This document shows, piece after piece, positions 16,757 through 28,100 of a stretch of 32,709 nucleotides of DNA. The stretch is taken from NCBI GenBank assembly GCA_937944165.1, contig CALDZF010000235.1, forward strand, positions 1-32,709. The letters run 5' to 3'. A model generated the notes under the pieces. That model was not told the DNA's origin, did not search any database, and was given only the letters and a program-made list of their open reading frames with translations. This stretch comes from an uncultured Rhizobiaceae group bacterium. GTDB taxonomy: Bacteria > Pseudomonadota > Alphaproteobacteria > Rhizobiales > Rhizobiaceae. The translations under genes and the position numbers were made by a program. Positions within the stretch are counted from its first letter, which is position 1. Every line of letters begins with the position of its first letter.

Positions 16757-17986
16757 TTGAATAAACCAATTGAACCAAATTCATTTAAAAACGGACCAGA
16801 CGAAGATGGCCACTTCGGTATTTTCGGTGGTCGCTATGTTGCTGAAACTCTCATGCCACTTATTCTCGATTTGGAAAAGCATTATACGGCTGCTAAAAAA
16901 GACCCAAACTTTCAGGCAGAGGTGGATTATTTAAACAAGCATTATACGGGTCGCCCGTCCCCGCTTTACTTTGCTGAAAGCTTGACCGATGAACTTGGTG
17001 GCGCGAAAGTCTATTTCAAACGTGATGAGTTAAATCATACAGGCTCGCACAAGATTAATAATTGCCTTGGGCAAATTCTGCTTGCAAAACGTATGGGTAA
17101 GACACGCATTATCGCTGAGACAGGCGCTGGTCAACATGGCGTTGCTGCTGCAACCGTTGCCGCCAAGTTCGGTTTTCCCTGCAAGGTCTATATGGGCAAG
17201 ACAGACGTTGAACGTCAAAGCCCGAATGTATTCCGTATGCGTTTGTTGGGCGCAGAAATTGTACCCGTAACTGCAGGTGCAGGAACACTTAAAGATGCCA
17301 TGAACGAAGCGCTTCGCGACTGGGTAACTAATGTTGAAGACACTTATTATCTGATTGGTACAGCCGCAGGCCCTCATCCATATCCGGAATTGGTTCGTGA
17401 TTTTCAATCCGTTATTGGTATAGAATGTAAAGAGCAGATGATGGAAGCAGAAGGGCGCTTGCCTGATATGTTGGTTGCATCCGTTGGTGGCGGATCAAAT
17501 GCAATCGGTCTCTTCCATCCCTTCCTAGATGATAAGGACGTTCAGATCGTTGGCGTTGAAGCTGGTGGTCGTGGGCTTGAGGGGGACGAACACTGTGCGT
17601 CTCTTTCAGCAGGTAAACCAGGTGTACTTCATGGCAATCGTACTTTCTTATTGCAAGATGATGATGGGCAGATTCTTGAAGGCCACTCAATTTCAGCAGG
17701 TCTTGATTACCCGGGCATTGGGCCTGAGCATTCTTATCTAAGAGATTCAGGTCGTGTTGAATATGTGCCCATCATGGATACAGAGGCATTGGAAGCATTC
17801 CAGCTTTTATGTAGAACCGAAGGTATTATTCCAGCCCTTGAGCCAAGCCATGCACTGGCAGAAGTTGTAAAGCGCGCACCAAAAATGGATAAAGACCAGA
17901 TCATCGTTATGAACTTGTGTGGACGAGGTGATAAAGACGTCTTTACGGTAGGCAAGGCGCTTGGCGTGGATATGGAAACAGAATAA
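16757..17986 (+). CDS. trpB: Tryptophan synthase beta subunit
   Basis: PLP enzyme that joins indole and serine in the alpha2beta2 tryptophan synthase. PLP lysine K99 lies in [10 protein letters not shown], the catalytic glutamate E121 in AETGAGQHG, and the phosphate-binding loop is GGGSNAIG. The full length of 409 residues is typical of the TrpB1 type. The start is TTG 16757, with AAGGA eight bases upstream. The gap from trpF is 11 bases and to trpA 22 bases. Confidence 0.98.
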   Translation: MNKPIEPNSFKNGPDEDGHFGIFGGRYVAETLMPLILDLEKHYTAAKKDPNFQAEVDYLNKHYTGRPSPLYFAESLTDELGGAKVYFKRDELNHTGSHKINNCLGQILLAKRMGKTRIIAETGAGQHGVAAATVAAKFGFPCKVYMGKTDVERQSPNVFRMRLLGAEIVPVTAGAGTLKDAMNEALRDWVTNVEDTYYLIGTAAGPHPYPELVRDFQSVIGIECKEQMMEAEGRLPDMLVASVGGGSNAIGLFHPFLDDKDVQIVGVEAGGRGLEGDEHCASLSAGKPGVLHGNRTFLLQDDDGQILEGHSISAGLDYPGIGPEHSYLRDSGRVEYVPIMDTEALEAFQLLCRTEGIIPALEPSHALAEVVKRAPKMDKDQIIVMNLCGRGDKDVFTVGKALGVDMETE

Positions 17987-18008
17987 TTTTCAAAGAAGTA
18001 TAAACATA

Positions 18009-18839
18009 ATGAAAACAAGAATTGATATACGCTTTGAGCAGCTCAAAGTCGAAGGCCGACCGGGGCTGGTAACCTTTGTAATGGCGGGTGATCCGAATAT
18101 GGAAGCAAGCCAGGAAATTTTGAACGGCTTGCCAAAAGCAGGTGCTGATCTGATTGAAATAGGCATGCCTTTTTCTGATCCAATGGCAGATGGGCCTTCT
18201 ATTCAGTTAGCGGGACAACGTGCATTAAAAAGTGGGCAAACGCTTGCCAAAACTTTGGCGATGGTTGCTGAGTTTAGAAAAACCGATAATGAAACACCCA
18301 TCATCTTAATGGGCTATTACAATCCGATTTATATCTACGGAAATGAGAAGTTTCTGGAAGATGCAAATGCAGTTGGCGTTGATGGCCTTATCATTGTTGA
18401 CTTGCCACCAGAAGCAGATCATGAGCTTTGCATCCCAGCGATGGATAAAAACATTAATTTCATCCGCCTTGCAACACCAACAACGGACGCTGAGCGTTTG
18501 CCGAAGGTTTTAGAAAATACATCAGGCTTTTTATATTATGTTTCAATCACGGGCATTACAGGCGCAGCTGCGCCAGATCCTGACCGCGTTGGTAAAGCTG
18601 TTGCTGCCATTAAGGCAAAAACGGATATTCCGGTAGCCGTTGGTTTTGGCGTTAGAACTGCACAACAAGCCGCAGATATTGGCAAAGGTGCAGACGCTGT
18701 TGTCGTTGGTTCGGCACTGGTTTCTGTTATTTTGGATAATCTTGATAGTGAGGGAAATCCAAAACCAGAAACTACCAAAGCCGTACATGCATTGGTGGAA
18801 GAGCTTGCATCTGGCGTTCGTTGCGTTAAACACGGATAA
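18009..18839 (+). CDS. trpA: Tryptophan synthase alpha subunit
   Basis: Cleaves indole-3-glycerol phosphate and channels indole to TrpB. Catalytic E50 ([12 protein letters not shown]) and D61 (ADGPSIQ) are present, as is the mobile loop after [12 protein letters not shown] and the phosphate-binding [11 protein letters not shown] chose ATG 18009 (276 residues); an upstream in-frame ATG at 17961 lies inside trpB and would add 16 non-family residues. The Shine-Dalgarno sequence is weak (AGAAG). The other trp genes (trpE, G, D, C) are elsewhere. Confidence 0.97.
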   Translation: MKTRIDIRFEQLKVEGRPGLVTFVMAGDPNMEASQEILNGLPKAGADLIEIGMPFSDPMADGPSIQLAGQRALKSGQTLAKTLAMVAEFRKTDNETPIILMGYYNPIYIYGNEKFLEDANAVGVDGLIIVDLPPEADHELCIPAMDKNINFIRLATPTTDAERLPKVLENTSGFLYYVSITGITGAAAPDPDRVGKAVAAIKAKTDIPVAVGFGVRTAQQAADIGKGADAVVVGSALVSVILDNLDSEGNPKPETTKAVHALVEELASGVRCVKHG

Positions 18840-18848
18840 AACATAATT

Positions 18849-18869
18849 ACTCCTCATATGGTTTGGAGT
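18849..18869 (+). other. Weak hairpin between trpA and accD
   Basis: ACTCC (18849-18853) pairs with GGAGT (18865-18869) over an 11-base loop, followed by TTTTA. Five base pairs make at best a leaky terminator between trpA and accD. Confidence 0.25.
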
Positions 18870-18894
18870 TTTACAATTAAAGGATTTTGATCAG

Positions 18895-19878
18895 ATGAAC
18901 TGGATCACGAACCTCGTACCGCCAAAGATTGGTAATCTGCTTAATCGCAAGGACATGCCAGAGAATCTTTGGATAAAATGTCCTGAGTCTGGTGAAATGG
19001 TTTTCCATAAGGACTTGGAAGCCAATATGGGCGTTATCCCGTCTTCCGGCTATCACATGAAGATCACCGCAAAAGAGCGTTTGGGCTTTTTGTTTGACGA
19101 AGGTGAGTATGAAACCATCGAAATGCCAAAAGTGGCTCAAGATCCGCTGAAGTTTCGTGATAAATCCAAATATGCTGATAAATTAAAAGACGCACGAAAG
19201 AAAACAGGCCTTGAGGATTCTATTCTTGCCGCGAAAGGCCAAGTCGAAGAGCTTGATATCATAGCTGTTGTTCACGAGATGCAATTCATCGGCGGTTCGT
19301 TGGGTATGGCGGCTGGTGAGATGATTGTCAAAGCCATGGAAATGGCTGCTGAAACCAAAACACCTTTGGTCTTGTTTGCAGCTTCAGGTGGTGCACGCAT
19401 GCAAGAGGGCATTTTATCCTTGATGCAATTGCCGCGTACAACGGTTGGTGTGCAACGTATGAAAGATGCAGGCGTTCCTTATATTGTGGTTTTGACCAAT
19501 CCAACCACGGGCGGCGTATCAGCTTCTTATGCAATGTTGGGTGATGTGCACATTGCAGAACCTGGTGCCGTTATTGGTTTTGCAGGCCGTCGTGTGATTG
19601 AAGGAACCATTCGCGAAAAATTGCCAGATGATTTCCAAACGGCCGAATACCTGCAAGAGCATGGCATGGTTGATATGATTGTCAGCAGGTTGGATATGAA
19701 ATCTACGCTTTCACGTGTTTTCCGTCTTCTGCTTAACATGCCAGCTTTCGAGCCGCCGGCTGTTGAAGAAGAAATTGTTGAGAGTGATGAAAATAAAACG
19801 ACGGAAGATGTTCAACTGAAAAGTGCTGAGCCTAAAGCAGAACCAGAAAATGCATCCGAAGAAAAAGTTGGTAATTAA
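18895..19878 (+). CDS. accD: Acetyl-CoA carboxylase carboxyltransferase beta subunit
   Basis: With AccA transfers the carboxyl group from biotin to acetyl-CoA, giving malonyl-CoA for fatty acid synthesis. The crotonase-like core is clear: [39 protein letters not shown] and [10 protein letters not shown]. The N-terminal zinc ribbon seen in E. coli is degenerate: only C29 ([10 protein letters not shown]) remains, and the other three cysteine positions read Ser, Ile and Ser. To my knowledge rhizobial AccD proteins share this. The last 40 or so residues form an acidic, lysine-punctuated tail after [10 protein letters not shown]. The start ATG 18895 has AAAGGA ten bases upstream. It is followed 12 bases later by folC. 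Confidence 0.97.
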   Translation: MNWITNLVPPKIGNLLNRKDMPENLWIKCPESGEMVFHKDLEANMGVIPSSGYHMKITAKERLGFLFDEGEYETIEMPKVAQDPLKFRDKSKYADKLKDARKKTGLEDSILAAKGQVEELDIIAVVHEMQFIGGSLGMAAGEMIVKAMEMAAETKTPLVLFAASGGARMQEGILSLMQLPRTTVGVQRMKDAGVPYIVVLTNPTTGGVSASYAMLGDVHIAEPGAVIGFAGRRVIEGTIREKLPDDFQTAEYLQEHGMVDMIVSRLDMKSTLSRVFRLLLNMPAFEPPAVEEEIVESDENKTTEDVQLKSAEPKAEPENASEEKVGN

Positions 19879-19890
19879 GTTTCTAACTTC

Positions 19891-21195
19891 ATGAAATCAG
19901 ATGCCCTCATTAATAAGCTTTCGGAAATTCATCCAAAAGGCTTTGATCTCTCGCTTGACCGTATCATGACACTTTTGCGAGAGCTTGGTAATCCGCAAGA
20001 TAGACTACCGCCTGTTATTCACGTTGCTGGAACAAACGGCAAAGGCTCGACCTTGGCTTTCACAAGAGCAATTCTTGAAGCGCAGGGTTATAAGGTACAC
20101 GTTCACACATCACCGCATTTGGTAAACTGGCATGAGCGTTATCGTCTTGGTGGCAAGCTTGTTAGTGACACTGTTCTGGCCGACGCCATTCAGCGCGTAG
20201 CCGATGCCAATGACAATAAGCCGATTACGGTTTTCGAACTTTTATCTGCTGTCATGTTTGTCTTGTTTAGCGAACACGAAGCAGATTTTGCTTTGATTGA
20301 AGTTGGGCTTGGTGGACGCTTTGATGCAACCAATGTTATTCCTGAACCGCTAGTTTGTGCCATCGCTCCCGTTGCGCTTGACCATCAGGCATACCTGGGT
20401 GATACGATTGAAAAGATTGCCTTTGAAAAAGCAGGTATTATTAAACCAAAAGTGCCAGTTGCTGTTAGTCGCCAACAAGATGAAGCACGTGATACAATTG
20501 AAGAAGTAGCACGCAAAAACGCCTCCCCAATTGTCATTGCGGGACAGGACTTCGATGCTTACCGCGATGCAACGGGTTTCGTCTATCAAGACGAAGATCG
20601 GTTACTTGATTTACCCATGCCAAAATTGGCAGGGGAGCATCAACTTGATAATGCGGCTCTTGCAATAGCTGCCATTCGATTGGCAAAGATTGAAGTTACC
20701 CCGCAAGCTTTTGCGCTAGGTATGTTAAATGTTACATGGCCAGGCCGCCTGGAAAGACTACCAAGTGGAAAAATTACAAAGGTCCTTGGAGAACCTGCTG
20801 ATATTTGGATTGATGGTGGCCATAACCCTGCTGCAGGAGAAGCGATTGCTACCGAGTTAATCAGACAAAACGCTGGTAGTAATCGCAAGACGCTTCTCAT
20901 CTGTGGCATGATTAATACCAAAGAGCCTTACGGCTATTTTAAACCTTTTGAAGCTTTGGGTGCAGAGGTTTTAACCGTACCAGTCTCTATGAGCGAGGCG
21001 GGTATTGCGCCAGAAGAGCTGGCAAAAGTTGCAAAAAGTGCAGGTCTTGAAACATGCAGTTTTGGCTCACTTGATGAAGCAATTGTGCAGGCCGCCAAAC
21101 AGTATGAAAATACGCCTGATATTCGCATTCTGTTTTGTGGTTCACTCTACATGGTGGGTGAAGTTTTAGGCATGAACGAAACGCCACCCCAATAA
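19891..21195 (+). CDS. folC: Bifunctional folylpolyglutamate synthase/dihydrofolate synthase
   Basis: Adds L-glutamate to dihydropteroate and to folates in the cytosol; a Mur-ligase fold. The P-loop HVAGTNGKGST lies at about 44-54. Family motifs HTSPHLVNWHERYRL, VGLGGRFDATN, the lysine region EKIAFEKAGIIKP and DGGHNPAAG follow. The protein has 434 residues. ATG 19891 lacks a visible Shine-Dalgarno sequence and lies 12 bases after the accD stop, so it probably depends on read-through or coupling. It converges with trxA across a short hairpin. Confidence 0.97.
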   Translation: MKSDALINKLSEIHPKGFDLSLDRIMTLLRELGNPQDRLPPVIHVAGTNGKGSTLAFTRAILEAQGYKVHVHTSPHLVNWHERYRLGGKLVSDTVLADAIQRVADANDNKPITVFELLSAVMFVLFSEHEADFALIEVGLGGRFDATNVIPEPLVCAIAPVALDHQAYLGDTIEKIAFEKAGIIKPKVPVAVSRQQDEARDTIEEVARKNASPIVIAGQDFDAYRDATGFVYQDEDRLLDLPMPKLAGEHQLDNAALAIAAIRLAKIEVTPQAFALGMLNVTWPGRLERLPSGKITKVLGEPADIWIDGGHNPAAGEAIATELIRQNAGSNRKTLLICGMINTKEPYGYFKPFEALGAEVLTVPVSMSEAGIAPEELAKVAKSAGLETCSFGSLDEAIVQAAKQYENTPDIRILFCGSLYMVGEVLGMNETPPQ

Positions 21196-21220
21196 ATTTA
21201 GTGTTAAATTTAGACAAAGA

Positions 21221-21250
21221 AAAAGCCTCACTGTTTCTAATCAGGCTTTA
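21221..21250. terminator. Hairpin terminator between folC and trxA
   Basis: AAAGCCT (21222-21228) pairs with AGGCTTT (21243-21249) over a 14-base loop. Read leftward it is followed by TTTTTCTTT, a good terminator for trxA; read rightward the tail is poorer in T. Confidence 0.65.
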
Positions 21251-21271
21251 ACTTAAAAACTTGAAACTTTT

Positions 21272-21592
21272 TTATGCAGCGCCTTTAATCCAGTTGACTA
21301 ATTCGCTCTTTGGCTTGCCGCCAACTTGCATGGCAGCCGGTTCGCCATCTTTAAAGAGTAATAATGTTGGAATTGACCTAACACCAAATTGCGCAGCAAG
21401 ATCAGGGTTTTCATCAATGTTAATTTTTGTAATTTTTACTTCCCCGGCCATCTCGTCAGAGATTTCTTCAAGGCTTGGACCAATAGCTTTACAAGGGCCA
21501 CACCATTCAGCCCAAAAGTCTACAACCACAGGAATGTCTGAACCTAATACGTCAGATTGAAAGTTACTTGCATCAATTTTTTGCGTGGCCAT
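21272..21592 (-). CDS. trxA: Thioredoxin
   Basis: Small dithiol-disulfide oxidoreductase that keeps cytosolic proteins reduced. The active site WCGPCK spans W30-K35, and the cis-proline loop is [10 protein letters not shown]. At 106 residues with no signal peptide it is a standard cytosolic thioredoxin. The start ATG 21592 has a strong GGAGG six bases upstream. It follows addA by 92 bases and has its own terminator, so it may have its own promoter in that gap. Confidence 0.97.
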   Translation of the reverse strand: MATQKIDASNFQSDVLGSDIPVVVDFWAEWCGPCKAIGPSLEEISDEMAGEVKITKINIDENPDLAAQFGVRSIPTLLLFKDGEPAAMQVGGKPKSELVNWIKGAA

Positions 21593-21684
21593 GTTGAGCC
21601 TCCTTAATTAAAGGGTTGAAATAATACGACCCGATTAAACTTGACCTTAAAGTAAGAATGCAAACCAGTAACGTCAAGATATGA

Positions 21685-24600
21685 CTACTCGTTCTTAAAA
21701 GTTTCCAGTGCTATATCCAGAGTTTCATCAGGTATTTGCATCAATTTTGGCGTTTGCGTCCATAACAATGCAGATATTACAGTCTTTTCCGCATAAATTT
21801 TGGTAACCAACTCACGATAAAGTGCAATTTGAGTGATATATTCTCGGGGTATTTCCGCAATTGAGTTGGGTACTTGCCTATTAGTTTTATAATCCAAAAT
21901 AGTGATATGCGTATCGGTAACAATTAAGCGGTCAATTTGGCCTGATATTAGCAAGCTACCTGACTTTATATCCAATCTACCTGTCAGTGAAACTTCGGCT
22001 CTTGCCTCACCTTCAAACAGGTTTTTAAAGCGTTCATCAGAAAAAATACTAAAGACACTTTCAAGCATTACATCGCGTTGGTTTGGTGTCCAAGTATGGC
22101 AGGTTTTTTCCAAATATTCTTTTGCCAAACTCCTACGAGCTTCTGGTGCTAAATTAGGTAATACTTCCAATAATTTATGAGTAGCATTACCTTTTTGAAG
22201 GGCGAAAGAGTTTTGTTCCTGCTTTGAATCAAATTTCAATGTCTCATTGGTAAGGCTGTCCCGGTCAATAAGTGCGTGCGCACCAGAAGGCGTAAGAGGT
22301 TTTGGCAAAGGAGGATCAGCTTTTGCTGGTTCTAAAAGCCAAGAAGGCATATTACTGTTATAGGCTTTGATTGACTTTTCTTTGGTCTTGGCACTGCTTT
22401 CAACAGCTGGTTGGTCTTTGGAAATCCATCGCCAATATTTTAATTCGCCCGCCTTATCTTTAACTTCAGTCGATGTTTCAACTAAAGCGTCTTTGACCAT
22501 TTGATGCCAATAAGAATGCTTAGGCTCTCGCAAACCATGGTAACCACAAACAACAAGCCTGTCAGCTGCACGTGTCATGCCAACATACAAAAGCCTGCGG
22601 TATTCAGCCTCTGCAGCTTCCCCAATGGATGAAGCACTTTGTTTTGTTGCAGCCACATGCTGTTTGGAATTGGATAGCCATAAGTAAACATCCGGATGTT
22701 TGTTGTTTTCAATTTTCAGCAAAGGCGGGCGGTGTTTTTCTGTCCATGCAGGCCCGCAATGGTCTACCAGAAAAACAGCATGTGCCTCCAGACCTTTAGA
22801 TGAGTGAACCGTAAGTACGCGTACTTCATCACGCTCCAATTCAACTTCGCGCTTAATAACGGGTTCAGCATTTGTAAGCTCTGTAATGAAAGTCTCAAGC
22901 CCGCCATTTCTTTCATTGGTAAAGAGAAGCGTTTCTTCCAAAAACGAATCCAAGACATCCTCTGCTTCCATACCAAGGCGGGATAGAATTTTTTTACGCC
23001 CAGCCATCTTACCTAAAAGATAAGCATAAAAATCAAATACACTGGATGAACGCCCTATGGATATTATCTTATCAAGTTGCTCTATTACTTTACTTGCTAG
23101 CGCGTGTCTTGAATGAGCTTGGGTTTGGGCAATTACATTGATATTTTGATAAAGGCTTAAATCTTTGCGGCCATATGAAAAATCAAACAAACATTCTTCA
23201 TCAATATTAAAGAACACACCTTTTAAAACACAAGCCAGTGATAAATCATCTTCAGGTAATAAGACCACACGTCCCAATGTCAGCAAGTCTTCTACTGCAA
23301 TATGGTCGGTAAGCGTTAAACGATCAGCACCAGCAATTGAAAGTCCTTTATCTTTCATGGTGCGGGTAAAAGCAGTTAAAAACTTGTCGCGTTTTCTGAC
23401 CAAAACAATAATATCACCAAACTTTAATGGTCGATCCATCCCCGGCAAAGGCTTGCCTACCCATTCACCAATTGTATTTGCTATTTTTTCTGCCAATAAA
23501 ACAGCTGGGTCTTCTGCTGATTGTGTATCTATTGGGTCAAGCCAGCTTTGGGTTTCTTGTGGCTTTTCCTGTTTAAATAATGGCCAGACTTGCACTTCAC
23601 CAGGGTGTTTGTTCCGTATCGCATCATGGATTGGTTCATCACCAGATTGGGTAAGCCCACGTGCATTTTCAGGATTAGCAAAAACCGCATCAACAGCATG
23701 AAGTACATCTTGGGTTGAGCGAAAGGATAATTCCAAATGGCCTGAATGATAATTTTTCCCGGCTTCATTAGCGCGTTTATTTAATCGTCTTTTTTGATTG
23801 TCAAACTCGCTGGGTTCTGCACCTTGAAAAGAGAAGATAGACTGTTTTTCATCGCCGACAACAAAGACAGTGCGATTTGTGTTGTTGGCAGTTTCACCGG
23901 AATAAAAATCTTCTGTAACCGCATTGATAATTTGCCATTGTTTGGGGCTTGTATCTTGTGCTTCATCGACCAGTAGATGGTCAATACCACGATCAAGGCG
24001 ATAACGTATCCAGTCTCGAATTTCGGCTCTGGTTAAAAGATTGGCACATTTTTCAATTTGGTCATCATAATCAATCAGTCCACGTTGGCGTTTCATATTT
24101 TCATATCGAAATAGAACTGCTTTGCCGATCTTAAATAAATGATAAGAGTTTTGTAAAAGTTGAAGCGCATTGATTTTTTCAAATGCCTCAATAATTAAAT
24201 TTGCAGTTTTATAAAGTATATCAACTGCGTCTGGAATTGCATCTTTAACATATTTGGTAGCAATTTTTGTTTCAGCTTTGGGTTCATTCTTAGTAGTTAG
24301 AACTGCCTTTTGGATGGTTTTAAAAGATGCCTTAGGAGTTTTATTTTCAATTAAAATTTGCAAGGCATTTGCTAAATCAATGTCGGTTTTTTTATCACTT
24401 GAAGCAGCCTGCGAACATATAGATGAGAGTTTACCATTATCTCTAAGTATTTTCACGATAGTATATTTTTCAATATCTTCAGGTGTTTCTCCCAGCCTCA
24501 CGTCCATCATGTCATAAAGGGGTTCCAAAGCTAACTCTATGCCGTTTTGTGTCCAACTGGAAAACTCCTGACGCTTGTGAACGATGGCGTTTAAACCCTT

Positions 24601-25164
24601 TTCAATTGTGCTATCCGTTGCATGTGGAATAAGTGCTGCATAATGCTCTGATGCATTATCAATATTATGGCTAAGTACATACGTTCGTGCTTGCTGCAAC
24701 ATGTTTGCCTGTTCAATATCCTGCAGCGCTTCAAAGTGACCAGGGACATTGGCTTCAAGTGGAAATTGATGCAGAAGCGATTCACAAAACGCATGAATGG
24801 TTTGAATCTTAAGGCCACCTGGCGTGTCCAGTGCCAATGCAAAGAGCTGTCGTGCCCGATTTCGCAACTCAGGCGTAACTCTTGCATTTGATGCATTGGT
24901 AATCTCTTTATCAAGTTGCTCATCTGCCATCATGGTCCATTCAGCCAACGTATTAAAGACACGGTTCTTCATGTTTGCTGCTGCCGCTTTGGTAAAGGTC
25001 AGACACAAAATCCTGTCAGGTGAATTGCCTGAAAGCATCAGCCGTATCACGCGCTGTGTTAGAACATGCGTTTTACCTGAACCCGCATTGGCAGATACCC
25101 ATGCAGAATTTTCAGGATTGGAAGAAGCATATTGTTGTTTAAGCGTTGGTTCGGGAATATTCAT
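21685..25164 (-). CDS. addA: Double-strand break repair helicase-nuclease AddA
   Basis: ATP-driven 3'-5' helicase and nuclease subunit of AddAB, which resects double-strand breaks for RecA loading. Walker A with K31 is in SANAGSGKTHVLTQR; the DExx box reads HLLVDEAQDTSPKQW; later UvrD motifs are visible as FVVGDEKQSIFSFQGAEP, LELSFRST, VLTVHSSKGLEAHAVFL and RLLYVGMTRAADRLVV. The C-terminal RecB-like nuclease has D1078 (SGQIDRL), D1091 and K1093 (ILDYKTNRQ) and Q1112. At 1159 residues it is complete. Its ATG overlaps the addB stop by one base (TAATG), implying coupling. Confidence 0.97.
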   Translation of the reverse strand: MNIPEPTLKQQYASSNPENSAWVSANAGSGKTHVLTQRVIRLMLSGNSPDRILCLTFTKAAAANMKNRVFNTLAEWTMMADEQLDKEITNASNARVTPELRNRARQLFALALDTPGGLKIQTIHAFCESLLHQFPLEANVPGHFEALQDIEQANMLQQARTYVLSHNIDNASEHYAALIPHATDSTIEKGLNAIVHKRQEFSSWTQNGIELALEPLYDMMDVRLGETPEDIEKYTIVKILRDNGKLSSICSQAASSDKKTDIDLANALQILIENKTPKASFKTIQKAVLTTKNEPKAETKIATKYVKDAIPDAVDILYKTANLIIEAFEKINALQLLQNSYHLFKIGKAVLFRYENMKRQRGLIDYDDQIEKCANLLTRAEIRDWIRYRLDRGIDHLLVDEAQDTSPKQWQIINAVTEDFYSGETANNTNRTVFVVGDEKQSIFSFQGAEPSEFDNQKRRLNKRANEAGKNYHSGHLELSFRSTQDVLHAVDAVFANPENARGLTQSGDEPIHDAIRNKHPGEVQVWPLFKQEKPQETQSWLDPIDTQSAEDPAVLLAEKIANTIGEWVGKPLPGMDRPLKFGDIIVLVRKRDKFLTAFTRTMKDKGLSIAGADRLTLTDHIAVEDLLTLGRVVLLPEDDLSLACVLKGVFFNIDEECLFDFSYGRKDLSLYQNINVIAQTQAHSRHALASKVIEQLDKIISIGRSSSVFDFYAYLLGKMAGRKKILSRLGMEAEDVLDSFLEETLLFTNERNGGLETFITELTNAEPVIKREVELERDEVRVLTVHSSKGLEAHAVFLVDHCGPAWTEKHRPPLLKIENNKHPDVYLWLSNSKQHVAATKQSASSIGEAAEAEYRRLLYVGMTRAADRLVVCGYHGLREPKHSYWHQMVKDALVETSTEVKDKAGELKYWRWISKDQPAVESSAKTKEKSIKAYNSNMPSWLLEPAKADPPLPKPLTPSGAHALIDRDSLTNETLKFDSKQEQNSFALQKGNATHKLLEVLPNLAPEARRSLAKEYLEKTCHTWTPNQRDVMLESVFSIFSDERFKNLFEGEARAEVSLTGRLDIKSGSLLISGQIDRLIVTDTHITILDYKTNRQVPNSIAEIPREYITQIALYRELVTKIYAEKTVISALLWTQTPKLMQIPDETLDIALETFKNE

Positions 25165-28100
25165 TATACATCCCCTTCATCTTCGCCAAACGACCATTCT
25201 CGCGTTCGTGAAAGATGGTCATAATCACCAGTTATGTCGCCATCTTTAAAAGGTGCGCGTCTTGATAGATAACCCTGGTCTTGATGTTGATAGCCTTTGA
25301 CCAGTTTTAAAAGCTCAGCTTCTGCATTGTTGATAATGTCATCAAGCGAGCAATCTTTATTTGCAATGGATTGATTTTTAAATTCGTCCACACGACGCAA
25401 TCGCATATAGCTTAAATTACTAATTGTAGTATCACCCGTTGTATTAAAACCGTTAAGTCGAGCGATCAGTCCTTCAAGCGCTAATTGCGGTGAAAGTGTT
25501 TGGGCTTGCGCAATAGAAGGTGAATTGCCTGTCTTATAGTCAATAATATGAAGTGATTTATCATCATTCACATCAATACGATCAGCTCTTGCACGCAGTT
25601 TAAAATCACTATCTGCCAGAGTGATAGAACCTTCTATTTCACAAAGTGTGTCTTTGATTTTGTGCTTTTGATGATAAGTTTCTTCCCATTCGATATAACA
25701 TTCAGCAATTTCATCAAATCGTAGTTTCCAGATATTAGATAAATCAGTTGAAAGATTTTGCTCATTGATATGTTCGCCTGCAAGCTCTTTAAGATAAGTT
25801 TTACGTTCGCTTGCTGGTTTTGAAAGATCAATTGCCTCAACATAGTCCTGCATAATTGCATGATACAAAGTACCTTTTAATAGATGATCGGGTTCTCTTT
25901 CTAACGGATCAAGGGGTTGTAGTTTTAAAACCCGCTTTGCATAAAGTGCATAAGGATCCCTTATCCAGGTTTCAATGTCGGTTACAGGCAAAGAGGTTGG
26001 TCTTGCTTCAACAGGCGGTTTTGGGTTTGGCCGCTTTACTCTCTTGCTTGGGGTATCGGCTTTATCCAGATACTCACCGTATTTTAAATATTGTTCCCCG
26101 CGCTTTTTTAGAAGGCTTGTTTGTTCTTTGCCAATGAGCGCAGTTAAGCGCTGTATCCATCGCGAGGCAACGGTTGGAGATTTATCCACTCTGGATGAGC
26201 GACAAAGAAAAACATCTTGCTTGCCCATCAACTGTTGAAAGTCGTGCGCAGAAAGACCAGTGCGGCGTTCAGGCGATGCCATGCCCAGCTCTTGACGCAT
26301 GGCACGGTTTAAAAAAGCATCATTGCGTGTTGTTTGTGGCCAGCTTCCTTCGTTTAGCCCTGCTAAAATTACACGGTCGTGTTCCAATAAGCGCACTTCC
26401 AACGGGCCATAAATATGCAGTCTTGGATGCGTATTACCACGTGGTCTGGTTGTTATGGTTTTCAAGATTGCATCAAAGACTGAAGGAAAATCCTGCGTTG
26501 CCATTTCAAACAAATTTGGATCAATTGATAAAACATCTTCAAACAAATTTTTTAACTCTAAGGCACCTTCACCATTTAGAATTTGAGGACTTCCCTCATC
26601 ATTTGTCGAAAGCGCTTCTGCGGCATTTGCTATTTTCAAGAAAAAATCCTGAAGGCTTTTTTCTGTTTTGGTTCTCGAAAGTTCAACCAAAGGCATGAAA
26701 ATTTCATCCAAGCGAGCGCAATATTCAATCAGAATTTGCCACTCTTCTTCTGTGATACGCTTCACTGGCGCAGAAACATACTTGGCTTCACTTATTTGAG
26801 CTTTTCTTATTTGGATAAATTTTTCAAAGCTACCTGGTTCAAGTTTATCGATTACACCTCTTAAGGCTACAAGCTCAAAATGGCGGGCAGCATTTTGTGC
26901 AACACTATAAGAATATCCCGCTAGGCAAATTGGGTTTTTTAACAAAGCAGCAAGCGCTGAATTTTGAAACTGAGTAAAACATATGTCAGAAACCTGCCTT
27001 AAAAACAGGGCTGCTGCAGAGTTTTTTAAAGGCGTACCACCCGTATCATCTACGATAATATTAAATCGCTGAAGTTCCAGTGAAACTCGTCTTGCAAGAT
27101 TTCTATCAGGGGTAATAAGTGCTGCTGTTTTGTTTTCTTCAATTAAGGTTTCGCGCATGGCTATAGCAATTGCCAAAGCTTCCTGTCTCTCATTGCCTGC
27201 TTCAATAAGTGTAAACTTGGAAAGGGATGTTTCAATAGCCTTGGTGGCAAGTTTGCTACTTTGGTTTAGCCAATCTGCAGTAAAGTTCGAAGGCGCCATT
27301 GCTAGCCCAAACAAGGATTGGCAGAATTGACCATCGATGGATTTTGTTCCAAGTTCCTCAACATTATCACGCTCAACGCTGAGTTCTTTAAGAAGCTGTG
27401 CAAGACCAAACTGTGGATGTGTTTCTAGTATCGCAATATCGCTTGATTCGGCTTGCGTCAAAACTTGCCATTGCGAGTTTGAAATAGATTTATCAAGACC
27501 AGGCAGAATTACTGCTCCATTTTCCAATTGGGCAACAGCACTTAATAATCGCCTTGTGGAAGCAACGGAACCTGTCGAGCCTGCAATAATCACTGGCCCT
27601 TTATTACGTGCTGATTTGTAAAACTCGGTTCGTAAATCTAACAATTTTGCTGCCCTGTCTGCAGGGTCTAGCAGGCTCTTATTTTTGAGATGCTGTGGCC
27701 AGGCTTCCATAATGATATTAAGAAACGTAATGGTTAGCTTCCACCATTCTGCATGATTATCTGGAACAATATTTTGAATATCAGACCAGTTAATTTCTTC
27801 TTGGGTTATTTGGCTAAGCAGAGCGCTCAAATCCTGAGCCAATAATACTGCATCAGCTTTTGATGAAGGGATCATAATCTCTTCATCATTATAAATGCGT
27901 CTGGTTTCCGCCTCCATCGCATTAACCCAATGTTGAATAAGATTGGAAAGTTGCAATGTACGCTCAAGCGGTTTTATTTCTTCGCCTGGTTGCCCAAAAT
28001 GGCTTGTGTCTGGTGCAATACCAAAATCTTCATCACCTACATCCCCTAGCGTTTTAATATTGGGTAGAAGTAACGCTTCTTCTTTAAACGCACTGATAAA

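Noticed and set aside
23165-23701. 178-residue open frame on the + strand inside addA
   Set aside because: It lies wholly antisense to the well-supported UvrD helicase region, has no ribosome binding site and no recognisable motif; a shadow frame.
26174-26698. 174-residue open frame on the + strand inside addB
   Set aside because: Antisense to a long conserved gene, with composition typical of a shadow frame and no family resemblance.
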